13,922 nt of DNA, taken from positions 1-13,922 of the forward strand of contig CAKQXI010000048.1 in NCBI GenBank assembly GCA_934281565.1, in the 5' to 3' direction. A model generated the notes under the pieces. It was not told where the DNA came from and ran no database searches. It worked only from the letters and a program-made list of their open reading frames with translations. The position numbers were made by a program, and so were the translations under genes. Positions within the stretch are counted from its first letter, which is position 1; each line of letters starts with the position of its first letter. Below are positions 7,102-13,771 of the stretch, in pieces. The stretch comes from an uncultured Prevotella sp. (GTDB lineage: Bacteria; Bacteroidota; Bacteroidia; Bacteroidales; Bacteroidaceae).

Positions 7102-7581
7102 CTAACATTTATTCACAGGTATGCAATGTGAGTCCTTGATTTCTCCAATCACAATGATACTGTGAAGACTACCGATGCAATCGATGTTACCCAAGGTATT
7201 AAGCATGAAATCTTGATAGTCTTTCATGTCGCGGGCATACACTTTGATTTGGAAATCATAATCGCCAGTGGTATTATAGCACTCCGTAATCTGGTCGATA
7301 GTTTGCACCGTGTTCATGAATTGCTGTATCAGTTCATGGGTATGCTGTTTCAATCGGATATTACAGAGCACGATGACATTGTTTCCCAACTTGTGATGGT
7401 CTACTACTGCCGAATACCTTGTTATATATCCCTCACGCTCCAACCGCTTTTGGCGTTCAAAGGTCGGGGACGGCGAGAGATGGATTCTTGCCGCCAGTTC
7501 CTTGACTGTAAGATGGGAGTTTTGCTGCAACAAGCGCAGTATCTTGATGTCTATCTCATCGAGGTTTTCTTGGTTTGCCAT
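7102..7581 (-). CDS. Lrp/AsnC-family transcriptional regulator
   Basis: This 159-residue protein is full length for the family. Residues 6-55 form the AsnC-type winged helix-turn-helix (LDEIDIKILRLLQQNSHLTV, then KELAARIHLSPSPTFERQKRLEREGYI), with the recognition helix near 37-48. A linker leads to the RAM/AsnC ligand domain (about 67-148), a beta-alpha-beta-beta-alpha-beta fold with the characteristic GDYDF at 106-110. Lrp-type proteins form octamers or dimers of dimers and sense amino acids (leucine, methionine, lysine and others) to control amino-acid metabolism. The gene is divergent from metE, and both promoters share a 28-bp inverted repeat, so autoregulation and control of metE are inferred. 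The ATG at 7581-7579 is supported by the promoter at 7650-7679, which gives a leader of about 60 nt. The effector amino acid cannot be told from sequence, although methionine would make sense. Confidence 0.95.
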   Translation of the reverse strand: MANQENLDEIDIKILRLLQQNSHLTVKELAARIHLSPSPTFERQKRLEREGYITRYSAVVDHHKLGNNVIVLCNIRLKQHTHELIQQFMNTVQTIDQITECYNTTGDYDFQIKVYARDMKDYQDFMLNTLGNIDCIGSLHSIIVIGEIKDSHCIPVNKC

Positions 7582-7649
7582 TGTTTCTTATATTCTTTAT
7601 ACTAAGCTATTTTGCCGAATATTATTCTGCAAAATCTTGATAATTTGTG

Positions 7650-7679
7650 CAAAGATAGGAAATATTTCTGATTTTCAAA
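7650..7679 (-). promoter_or_regulatory. Promoter of the Lrp-family gene
   Basis: On the minus strand TTTG (7679-7676) and TATCTTTG (7657-7650) match the Bacteroidetes -33 and -7 boxes exactly, although the 18-nt spacer is 1 nt shorter than usual. Transcription would start near 7644. The -33 box lies 5 bp from the opposing metE -33 box. Confidence 0.65.
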
Positions 7680-7687
7680 GAATATTT
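7660..7687. promoter_or_regulatory. Candidate Lrp operator between the lrp and metE promoters
   Basis: AAATATTTCT (7660-7669) and AGAATATTT (7679-7687) form an AT-rich inverted repeat with one unpaired T, centred about 7673. A second palindrome, CAAA-N5-TTTG (7676-7688), is made by the two opposing -33 boxes. Lrp/AsnC operators are typically AT-rich palindromes near promoters. A protein bound here would cover both -33 elements. The binding itself is inferred. Confidence 0.4.
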
Positions 7688-7716
7688 GGAGAACATTTAA
7701 TCTTTGTTTATCTTTG
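7685..7716 (+). promoter_or_regulatory. Promoter of metE
   Basis: TTTG (7685-7688) and TATCTTTG (7709-7716), 20 nt apart, match the Bacteroidetes consensus exactly. Transcription would begin near 7722-7724, leaving a leader of only about 45 nt that is A-rich before the ATG at 7768. That is too short for a cobalamin or SAM riboswitch. Confidence 0.8.
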
Positions 7717-7767
7717 CATCCGTCAAATTCGTAACAACAAAGACAAACAACTAAGAAATATAAAAGT

Positions 7768-10089
7768 ATGAAGCAAAATCAACAAACCATCAGAACCAAT
7801 GTCTTGGGCTATCCTCGCATTGGGAAACAGCGTGAATTGAAGAAAGCCTGTGAGGCTTATTGGGCTGGTAAGATTAACCGGGAACAATTGGAGGCGACGG
7901 CACGGGAACTAAGAAAAGAGAACTGGACTTTGCTGAAAGAGGTTGGCATTGATTTAATTCCCTCCAATGATTTCTCTTATTACGATCAAGTGCTTGACCT
8001 ATCTCTTGCCTTGGGTGCCATTCCTGCACGCTATGAAAAGCTAAAGGGCGACAAGCTGCGCCTTTATTTTGCCATGGCTCATGGTGAGCAGAACCAGCAG
8101 GACGATGTTATCGCCATGGAAATGACCAAATGGTTTGACACCAATTATCATTACATCGTGCCTGAGTTTGTAGCCGACCAACAATTTTCGCTTTTCGACA
8201 CAAAGATAGTGGATGAGTTTGCCGAAGCATTGGCATTGGGCATCAAGACCAAGCCTGTACTAATAGGTCCTGTATCTTACTTGCTTCTGGGCAAGGAAAA
8301 AGAGGATGGTTTCAATCGCATCAATCTATTGGACAAACTGTTGCCTGTATATGCCCAATTGCTGAAACTCTTGGAAGAAAAGGGTGCTGAATGGATACAA
8401 ATAGACGAGCCTTTCTTAGTACTCGACTTAGACGACAAGCAACGTGAGGCTTATGAGAAAGCATACGGATACCTTGCCCAGCAGTCTAACTTAAAAATCC
8501 TTGTGGCTACTTATTTCGATGGCTTAAAGGATAATACACCGTTAGCTCTCAACTTGCCCGTTGAGGCTATCCATATCGACTTGGTAAGATGCCCAGAACA
8601 GTTGGACGAAGTATTGGCTACGTTGCCTGCCGACAAGCAACTGTCATTAGGTATCGTAGACGGAAGAAACATCTGGAAGAATAATATTGAGCAATCACTC
8701 GCCATCGTAAAGAAAGCGATTGACAAGTTGGGCAAAGAACGAGTGCTCATCGGTGGCTCATGCTCTTTCCTTCATGTACCATACGACCTAACGCTCGAAA
8801 ACAAACGCAACACCTTGCCTACCGAGGTTAAGCGATGGATGGCTTTCGCTGCCCAGAAGATAGAAGAACTATCGGCTATCAAACACCTTGCCTTGGGTGA
8901 AAAAGATGCCGAACTTTCTGCCTATTATGAGGAAAACAAACTTGCTTTCAACGACCGCAAGGTCTCTACCTTGATACATAACCAGCAAGTGAAGTCCAGA
9001 GTGTCTGCCTTGACCGATGCCGATACTCATCGCCATTCACCATTCGACATAAGAAAGGCATTGCAACACAAGGAATTGAACTTGCCTCTCTATCCTACCA
9101 CCACCATCGGCTCTTTCCCACAGACCAAGGAAGTACGCTCTTGGCGTTCCAAATATAAGAAAGGTGAACTATCAGCCGAGGAATACGACCACCTACTTAA
9201 AGAAGAATGTAAGAAGTGTGTGGAATGGCAAGAGAAAATAAGTCTTGACGTCTTGGTACATGGCGAGTTCGAGCGTAATGACATGGTTGAGTATTTTGGT
9301 GAGCAACTGGCAGGCTTCGCTTTCACCCAGAATGGATGGGTACAAAGCTATGGTTCACGCTGCGTGAAACCACCTATTATCTTTGGAGATGTAGACCGCA
9401 AGCATCCGATGACCGTAGCTTGGACTACCTATGCTCAGTCGCTCACATCGTTGCCAATGAAAGGTATGCTCACAGGTCCTGTAACCATCCTTGAATGGTC
9501 GTTTGTACGCAATGACCAACCTCGTTCTCTCACCTGCAAACAAATAGCCCTTGCCATCCGTGACGAGGTTTGCGACTTGGAGAAGAATGGTATCAAGGTT
9601 ATTCAGATAGATGAACCAGCCATCCGTGAAGGTTTGCCACTGCGCAAAGCTGGATGGGAAGAATATCTAAAATGGGCAGTAGAGAGTTTCCGCATCTCTG
9701 CCAGTGGTGTGGAAGACAAGACACAAATTCACACTCATATGTGCTATTCAGAGTTCAATGACATCATTGAGCATATCGCTGCCATGGATGCCGATGTCAT
9801 CACGATAGAGTGCTCTCGTTCTCAGATGGAGTTACTGAATGTGTTCCGTGATTTCAACTATCCTAACGAGATTGGTCCCGGTGTATATGACATCCATTCC
9901 GCCCGTGTACCAGAGACCTCTGAGATGGTAGACTTGCTGAAAAAAGCAGCCCAATACATTGACAAAGAAAAGCTCTGGGTAAACCCAGACTGTGGATTGA
10001 AGACCCGTGGCTGGACAGAGACCAAGGCATCGCTCATCCGTATGGTAGAGGCTGCAAAAGATTTGAGATTATCCAATTCTAAATGTTAA
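7768..10089 (+). CDS. metE: Cobalamin-independent methionine synthase MetE
   Basis: The 773-residue protein has normal MetE length and both halves. The N-terminal barrel begins LGYPRIGKQRELKKACEAYW (13-32). The catalytic C-terminal barrel begins near TTTIGSFPQTKEVR (about 446-459). The zinc ligands are all present: H657 and C659 in IHTHMCYSEFND, E681 in ITIECSRS, and C742 in VNPDCGLKTRGW. These sit at a constant offset of 16 from E. coli H641, C643, E665 and C726. MetE transfers a methyl group from 5-methyltetrahydrofolate (polyglutamate) to homocysteine, the last step of methionine synthesis, without vitamin B12, in the cytosol. It is transcribed alone, with its own promoter upstream and an intrinsic terminator downstream, and is divergent from an Lrp-type regulator. 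No damage to the frame is seen. The folate link to the pabBC genes downstream is metabolic rather than operonic. Confidence 0.98.
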   Translation: MKQNQQTIRTNVLGYPRIGKQRELKKACEAYWAGKINREQLEATARELRKENWTLLKEVGIDLIPSNDFSYYDQVLDLSLALGAIPARYEKLKGDKLRLYFAMAHGEQNQQDDVIAMEMTKWFDTNYHYIVPEFVADQQFSLFDTKIVDEFAEALALGIKTKPVLIGPVSYLLLGKEKEDGFNRINLLDKLLPVYAQLLKLLEEKGAEWIQIDEPFLVLDLDDKQREAYEKAYGYLAQQSNLKILVATYFDGLKDNTPLALNLPVEAIHIDLVRCPEQLDEVLATLPADKQLSLGIVDGRNIWKNNIEQSLAIVKKAIDKLGKERVLIGGSCSFLHVPYDLTLENKRNTLPTEVKRWMAFAAQKIEELSAIKHLALGEKDAELSAYYEENKLAFNDRKVSTLIHNQQVKSRVSALTDADTHRHSPFDIRKALQHKELNLPLYPTTTIGSFPQTKEVRSWRSKYKKGELSAEEYDHLLKEECKKCVEWQEKISLDVLVHGEFERNDMVEYFGEQLAGFAFTQNGWVQSYGSRCVKPPIIFGDVDRKHPMTVAWTTYAQSLTSLPMKGMLTGPVTILEWSFVRNDQPRSLTCKQIALAIRDEVCDLEKNGIKVIQIDEPAIREGLPLRKAGWEEYLKWAVESFRISASGVEDKTQIHTHMCYSEFNDIIEHIAAMDADVITIECSRSQMELLNVFRDFNYPNEIGPGVYDIHSARVPETSEMVDLLKKAAQYIDKEKLWVNPDCGLKTRGWTETKASLIRMVEAAKDLRLSNSKC

Positions 10090-10099
10090 CCTTATTAAG

Positions 10100-10180
10100 A
10101 TGGCAAGGTAAAACTAAAACACCATATCTGAAGGGAGTAGCTTTACCTTGCCATAATTTATTCTGTTTTTATTATTTTTT
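10100..10180 (+). terminator. Intrinsic terminator of metE
   Basis: ATGGCAAGGTAAA (10100-10112) and TTTACCTTGCCAT (10142-10154) form a perfect 13-bp stem around a 29-nt loop. It is followed by a T-rich tail (10157-10180, including GTTTTTATTATTTTTT). It lies 10 bp after the metE stop codon. The T-tract starts a few bases after the stem, so termination efficiency is uncertain. Confidence 0.8.
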
Positions 10181-10265
10181 ACTTATACTCTTATATAAAT
10201 AATAGCATCCACATCATGAAATAGAACTTAGTGGTTTATTTTTGAAAGTTTAACAGATTGTGCGC

Positions 10266-10296
10266 TTTGCCGAACCAAGAAAAAAGTGTACTTTTG
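10266..10296 (+). promoter_or_regulatory. Promoter of the pabB-pabC-MATE operon
   Basis: TTTG (10266-10269) and TACTTTTG (10289-10296) match the -33 and -7 consensus with 19-nt spacing. The start site would be near 10303, about 24 nt before the pabB ATG, with an A-rich leader. The rest of 10181-10265 is AT-rich and shows no other feature. Confidence 0.8.
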
Positions 10297-10326
10297 CAGA
10301 AAATATTTTTCTGAAATAAAAACAGG

Positions 10327-11316
10327 ATGATCGAAGCAAACATAATTACTACCATCAACGAGATGGCAAAGGATAACAAACCATTCCTTTTCGTCATCGA
10401 CTATAAGGGAGAAAAGGCTTATATCAAGACTTTGAAGGACATCAATCCTCGTGAATGCCTCTATGATTTTGGAGGAAGCTGGACGAATGTCGCCCATCAC
10501 AGCATGATGGAGAATGTCAGTTCTATCGAATGGAAAGTTGATACACCTGAGTATCAAGACTACCAACGCAGCTTCGACATCGTGAAGCGTAATATCCTTG
10601 CAGGAAACAGTTATCTCACGAACCTTACTTGCCGTGTTCCGATACATACCAATCTTTCACTGCTTGATATATTCATGGCTGCCAAGGCTAAATACAAGCT
10701 ACTGATGCCAAATGAGTTCGTTTGTTTCTCGCCCGAGACTTTTATCCAGATACATGAGGGTCGCATCTTCTCCTATCCTATGAAAGGAACGATAGATGCT
10801 ACACTTCCCCATGCAGAGGAAACTTTGATGAAAGACGAGAAAGAAGCTGCCGAACACGCTACCATCGTTGACTTAATTCGCAACGACATCAGTCAAGTCG
10901 CCACAAATGTTAGGGTGGATAAATATCGTTATATCGACCGCCTTTCTACCAACAAAGGAGATATTCTACAGACGAGTTCCAAGATAAGTGGCAAACTGCC
11001 TGACAACTATCGCCTACACATCGGGGATATTTTTGCTGCCCAACTCCCTGCTGGTTCCATCACTGGAGCACCCAAGAACAAGACCATTGAAATCATCAAT
11101 GAAGCTGAACTTTATCAACGTGGCTTCTACACTGGCGTCATGGGTATCTATGACGGACAGGGAAACATGGACTCCGCCGTGATGATACGTTTCATTGAGC
11201 AAGAGGAAAACGGGACGATGGTATTCAAGGCTGGTGGTGGCATCACCTCGAAAAGCGACTGCCACAAGGAGTATGAGGAAGTTATACAAAAGATTTATTT
11301 GCCTATCACACAATGA
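10327..11316 (+). CDS. pabB: Aminodeoxychorismate synthase component I (PabB), short form
   Basis: This 329-residue protein has the chorismate-binding domain of the TrpE/PabB/MenF family. Visible motifs are SYPMKGTIDA (149-158), EHATIVDLIRNDI (176-188), LQTSSKISGKL (214-224), LPAGSITGAPK (240-250), YTGVMGIYDGQGNMDSAVMI (268-287) and KAGGGITSKSD (301-311). The Lys in PMKGT (K153) is the residue that separates PabB (PIKGT) from anthranilate synthase TrpE (PIAGT). The enzyme adds ammonia to chorismate to give 4-amino-4-deoxychorismate, on the way to p-aminobenzoate and folate. It is shorter than the ~450-residue E. coli protein because most of the N-terminal subdomain is missing, as in other Bacteroidetes short forms. 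The glutaminase partner PabA is not in the window. The stop overlaps the pabC start by 4 bp (ATGA), and the promoter and A-rich leader support the chosen start. Confidence 0.93.
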   Translation: MIEANIITTINEMAKDNKPFLFVIDYKGEKAYIKTLKDINPRECLYDFGGSWTNVAHHSMMENVSSIEWKVDTPEYQDYQRSFDIVKRNILAGNSYLTNLTCRVPIHTNLSLLDIFMAAKAKYKLLMPNEFVCFSPETFIQIHEGRIFSYPMKGTIDATLPHAEETLMKDEKEAAEHATIVDLIRNDISQVATNVRVDKYRYIDRLSTNKGDILQTSSKISGKLPDNYRLHIGDIFAAQLPAGSITGAPKNKTIEIINEAELYQRGFYTGVMGIYDGQGNMDSAVMIRFIEQEENGTMVFKAGGGITSKSDCHKEYEEVIQKIYLPITQ

Positions 11317-11906
11317 AACAATTCGTAGAGACTATCAAGATAAAGGATGGCAAGGTGCTCAACCTCCGTTGCCATCAAGAGAGAATGAACAGAACCATTG
11401 CCCATTTCTTCCCAACCAAGAAGTATCCTCTTTTGAGTTCTATCCTCCATCCTACGCCCGACATGACTTTCCATAAGGCAAGGGTGGTATATGGAGAACA
11501 TGGCATCGAGGACATACAATATTCCTCTTATGCCATGCGTGCCATCCATTCGCTTAAACTCATTATAGACGATACCATCGACTACACCTATAAGAGCACT
11601 GACCGTAGTGCTCTTAATCGTCTGGTGGCACAGAAAGGTGAATGTGACGACATCCTCATCGTCAAGGATGGCTTGCTTACCGACACCTCTTTCACCAACA
11701 TCGCCTTGTGGGATGGCTCTCATTGGCTCACTCCACGTACACCCCTGTTGAAAGGCACCAAGCGTGCTTTGTTGCTCAATGAAGGAACTATCAGAGAAGC
11801 CGACCTTACGATTGATGACCTGTGTCGATGTAAACGCATCAGTCTTATCAACGCCATGATAGACTTGAGGGAAATTGAACTGGAAAACAATGCTATCTTT
11901 CAGTAA
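11313..11906 (+). CDS. pabC: Aminotransferase class IV, probable 4-amino-4-deoxychorismate lyase (PabC)
   Basis: This 197-residue protein is a short member of the PLP-dependent fold-type IV family. It shows the N-terminal FVETIKIKDGKVLNLRCHQERM, a likely PLP-binding Lys in YKSTDRSALNRL (K94), ILIVKDGLLTDTSFTNIALW (114-133) and TPLLKGTKRALLL (143-155). These are the usual landmarks of PabC, IlvE and D-amino-acid transaminases, although the chain is about 70 residues shorter than E. coli PabC, mostly in the N-terminal domain. Genomic context decides the role: it overlaps pabB by 4 bp, so release of pyruvate from aminodeoxychorismate to form p-aminobenzoate is by far the likeliest reaction. The Lys and ligand assignments are read by eye. 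It is followed after 24 bp by the MATE exporter on the same strand. Confidence 0.85.
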   Translation: MKQFVETIKIKDGKVLNLRCHQERMNRTIAHFFPTKKYPLLSSILHPTPDMTFHKARVVYGEHGIEDIQYSSYAMRAIHSLKLIIDDTIDYTYKSTDRSALNRLVAQKGECDDILIVKDGLLTDTSFTNIALWDGSHWLTPRTPLLKGTKRALLLNEGTIREADLTIDDLCRCKRISLINAMIDLREIELENNAIFQ

Positions 11907-11930
11907 TAAATTACAGATAAAAAGAAGAAA

Positions 11931-13307
11931 ATGGATAACATGAAATCAAAGAATGAGATAGATATGCTTCATGGGCCGCTGTTCATGAAGATCATCATGT
12001 TCACCTTGCCTTTGGCAGCAAGTAGTATCCTGCAACAGTTATTCAATTCCGTGGATGTAGCCGTAGTAGGTAGGTTTGCCAGCAGTCAGGCTTTGGCTGC
12101 GGTGGGAAGCAACGCCCCTGTCATCAGCTTGCTCATCAACCTTTTCATGGGCGTTTCGATGGGTGCCAATGTCATCATCTCCAACCATATCGGGCAGAAC
12201 GACCAACGAAGCATTCGTGATGCGATAGGTACTGTTGGTCTTGTGGCGGTACTTAGTGGACTTGTTTTGATGGTAATAGGCGTTTGTGTGGCTCGCCCTA
12301 TCCTGACTCTGATGGACACTCCTGCCGATGTGCTCGACATGGCTATCACTTATCTACGCATCTACTTCCTTGGTATTCCATTCTTCATGATATTCGACTT
12401 CGGTTCAGCTATTCTTCGGAGCATGGGCGACACTCGCCGTCCTCTTTATATCCTCGTTGTGGCTGGCATCGTCAATACTGTGCTCAATTTAGTGTTCGTC
12501 ATTGTTTTCCACATGAGTGTAGCAGGAGTAGCTATCTCCACTTCCATTGCCAATGCCGTAAGTGCAGCATTGATTATCTATCTCTTGATGCACGAGAAAG
12601 AGCCATTCCGCCTAAACTTGAAACATCTGCACATAGAATGGAAAGAATTGAGGCGTATGCTCCAGATAGGTGTACCTGCAGGACTGCAAGGTGTCGTGTT
12701 CTCCGTATCCAACGTGATATTGCAAGCAGCCATCAACGGCTATGGCTATGGAGCGATAGCAGGTTCAGCTGCGGCACTCAACTTCGAGTACTATTGTTAC
12801 TTCTTCATAGCAGCTTTCAATGGCGCAGCCATCAGCTTCATAGGGCAGAACTATGGTGCAGGCAAGAACGACCGAGTGAACCGTATCTTCTGGATTTGCA
12901 TGGGTATGGGACTGGCTTGTTGCGCTCTCAGCAACTGGTTCTTCGTATGGCAAGAAGACTTTTTCCTCAGGCTGTTTTCCACGGATAGCACAGTATTGGA
13001 ATATGGAAAGACGAGGATGCATATAGCCTTAGCTCTCCAGTTCATCGCCGCCAGTTATGAGATAGCTGGTTCAGCCATGCGAGGTATGGGCAAGTCTATG
13101 GAGCCAACGCTGGTAACCATCTTTGGAACGTGTCTTTTGCGTGTAGCTTGGGTCTATATGATCAGTCCCTATTATCCCGGTTTCCAGTGGTTGATTACAG
13201 TCTATCCGGTGTCATGGGCTTTCACAGGCGTGCTCATGGGTATGCTCTATGCCGTACATTGGAAGAAAGTAAGGAGAGAGGAACAGTATAAGGCTAAAGA
13301 ATATTAA
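11931..13307 (+). CDS. MATE-family multidrug or toxin efflux transporter
   Basis: This 458-residue protein has about 12 membrane helices in two repeated halves, the MATE (DinF/NorM group) layout and length. The first half shows the family signature LFNSVDVAVVGRFASSQALAAVGSNAPV (38-64) and SMGANVIISNHIGQ (76-89). The internal repeat has RMLQIGVPAGLQGVVFSVSN, GSAAALNFEYYCYFFIAAF and GAAISFIGQNYGAG. Such proteins export cationic drugs, dyes or metabolites with Na+ or H+ in the inner membrane. The substrate is unknown. It starts 24 bp after pabC in an A-rich leader and is presumably transcribed with pabBC, although any link to folate metabolism is only positional. An in-frame ATG three codons downstream is an equally possible start. 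Only a weak AT-rich hairpin follows the stop. Confidence 0.93.
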   Translation: MDNMKSKNEIDMLHGPLFMKIIMFTLPLAASSILQQLFNSVDVAVVGRFASSQALAAVGSNAPVISLLINLFMGVSMGANVIISNHIGQNDQRSIRDAIGTVGLVAVLSGLVLMVIGVCVARPILTLMDTPADVLDMAITYLRIYFLGIPFFMIFDFGSAILRSMGDTRRPLYILVVAGIVNTVLNLVFVIVFHMSVAGVAISTSIANAVSAALIIYLLMHEKEPFRLNLKHLHIEWKELRRMLQIGVPAGLQGVVFSVSNVILQAAINGYGYGAIAGSAAALNFEYYCYFFIAAFNGAAISFIGQNYGAGKNDRVNRIFWICMGMGLACCALSNWFFVWQEDFFLRLFSTDSTVLEYGKTRMHIALALQFIAASYEIAGSAMRGMGKSMEPTLVTIFGTCLLRVAWVYMISPYYPGFQWLITVYPVSWAFTGVLMGMLYAVHWKKVRREEQYKAKEY

Positions 13308-13320
13308 TTCATACGAATTC

Positions 13321-13352
13321 TTTGTAGTTTACAAATATTTTCATTACTTTTG
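13321..13352 (+). promoter_or_regulatory. Bacteroidetes primary promoter driving the structured leader
   Basis: TTTG (13321-13324) and TACTTTTG (13345-13352), 20 nt apart, match the consensus exactly. Transcription should start near 13358-13360. This is about 410 nt upstream of the next credible start codon (13772), which implies either a very long 5' leader or a separate small RNA. Confidence 0.8.
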
Positions 13353-13368
13353 CAGCGTCATTTCATGG

Positions 13369-13497
13369 ATGGCTGGCAATGAGATGCTGGCGTTAATCCG
13401 TGGTTTGGCTCTATTTACAAAGAATGGCGTTTTACTAACGTTTGCTTCTGGAATATTGAAACTTAGGAACTTTCATTTGGTCTTCAGAGGAAAATAA
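13369..13497 (+). CDS. Possible 42-codon leader ORF (doubtful)
   Basis: An ATG about 10 nt after the expected transcription start opens a 42-codon frame ending in TAA, giving a basic and hydrophobic peptide (MAGNEMLALIRGLALFTK, then about 24 more residues ending LVFRGK). No signal peptidase site, metal motif or known family is seen. The sequence before the ATG is not A-rich, and another ATG 4 nt upstream opens a 5-codon frame. It may be a true leader peptide or a chance frame in a noncoding RNA. Its position directly after a consensus promoter is the only real support. Confidence 0.2.
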   Translation: MAGNEMLALIRGLALFTKNGVLLTFASGILKLRNFHLVFRGK

Positions 13498-13591
13498 TGG
13501 TGAACGTCTGCAATATCGTGTATATATCACGGCACAAATACGCCCTTTCGTAAGGAGGGGTGTACTTTGTGTTATATACATATATACTTCG

Positions 13592-13695
13592 TTGGCGTAG
13601 ATGTGTCCTCTTATTTCTGTCCCCAAAGACCAAGGGTTTCCTAAGACCTCAATATCACAAGGACAATAAAAGAAGTAAGAAGACCCCTACGCCAA
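13592..13695 (+). repeat. Long hairpin with near-perfect terminal inverted arms
   Basis: TTGGCGTAG (13592-13600) is the exact inverse complement of CTACGCCAA (13687-13695). The pairing continues with small gaps through GT-TCTTATTTCT against AGAAGTAAGA-AC, and on to TGTCC (13618-13622) with GGACA (13661-13665). The closing loop region contains a small hairpin, GGTTT-CCTA-AGACC. No promoter-like sequence lies between the arms on either strand, which argues against a classical invertible promoter. Confidence 0.65.
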
Positions 13696-13771
13696 TATCT
13701 TTTGAATAGAGTGAGCCTATATTAATTAACATCTGCTTTGGGGGTTCGGCGGAACTAATAGCTATCAAGCA

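Larger units (their letters stand above)
13359..13771 (+). ncRNA. Long structured leader or small noncoding RNA upstream of a lipoprotein gene
   Basis: This 413-nt stretch has no convincing gene but follows a consensus promoter and contains two long hairpins. The first (13520-13587) has an outer pairing GTATATAT/ATATATAC. Its inner 17-bp stem (13533-13571, one bulged C) is closed by a GUAA tetraloop at 13550-13553. The second (13592-13695) has arms starting TTGGCGTAG and ending CTACGCCAA. Shorter hairpins occur (CGTT/AACG at 13429-13441, GTTC/GAAC near 13745-13756). It does not match tmRNA, RNase P or SRP RNA landmarks that I can recall. It could be a cis-acting 5' leader or a free RNA ending near the weak T-run at 13700-13703. 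I cannot tell which. Confidence 0.5.

Noticed and set aside
7582..7767. Riboswitch in the lrp-metE gap
   Set aside because: Both divergent leaders are under about 65 nt and no box conserved in cobalamin or SAM riboswitches was found.
10228..10647. Minus-strand frame of 139 codons over the pabB start
   Set aside because: It covers the pabB promoter and conserved coding sequence, and has no promoter or recognisable domain.
12284..12988. 234-codon plus-strand frame
   Set aside because: It is a shifted frame inside the MATE gene; composition is rich in Ser, Arg, His and Cys with no membrane pattern, while the MATE frame is intact.
13296..13323. Terminator after the MATE gene
   Set aside because: AAAGAAT/ATTCTTT and AATTC/GAATT pairings are short and AT-only, and overlap both the stop codon and the next promoter; too weak to call.
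13435..13626. 63-codon minus-strand frame over the structured leader
   Set aside because: It runs through both hairpins, no minus-strand promoter was found, and the product lacks any recognisable motif; I have a vague sense that such short frames recur in Prevotella annotations, which would fit a repeated noncoding element, but this is not evidence.
13696..13704. Second promoter (TATCTTTTG) just upstream of the lipoprotein gene
   Set aside because: The -7-like box has one extra base compared with TAnnTTTG, and no TTTG lies about 20 nt upstream.
13716..13750. Group II intron domain V-like ends (GAGCC ... GGTTC)
   Set aside because: The middle lacks the bulged stem and GNRA loop of domain V, and no reverse transcriptase or intron boundary is present; chance pairing.
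13359..13771. tmRNA, RNase P RNA or SRP RNA
   Set aside because: Hallmarks such as a tRNA-like acceptor ending CCA, the RNase P core sequence around GAGGAAAGTCC, or the SRP Alu/GNAR loops were looked for and not seen; 6S-like RNA could not be excluded by eye.
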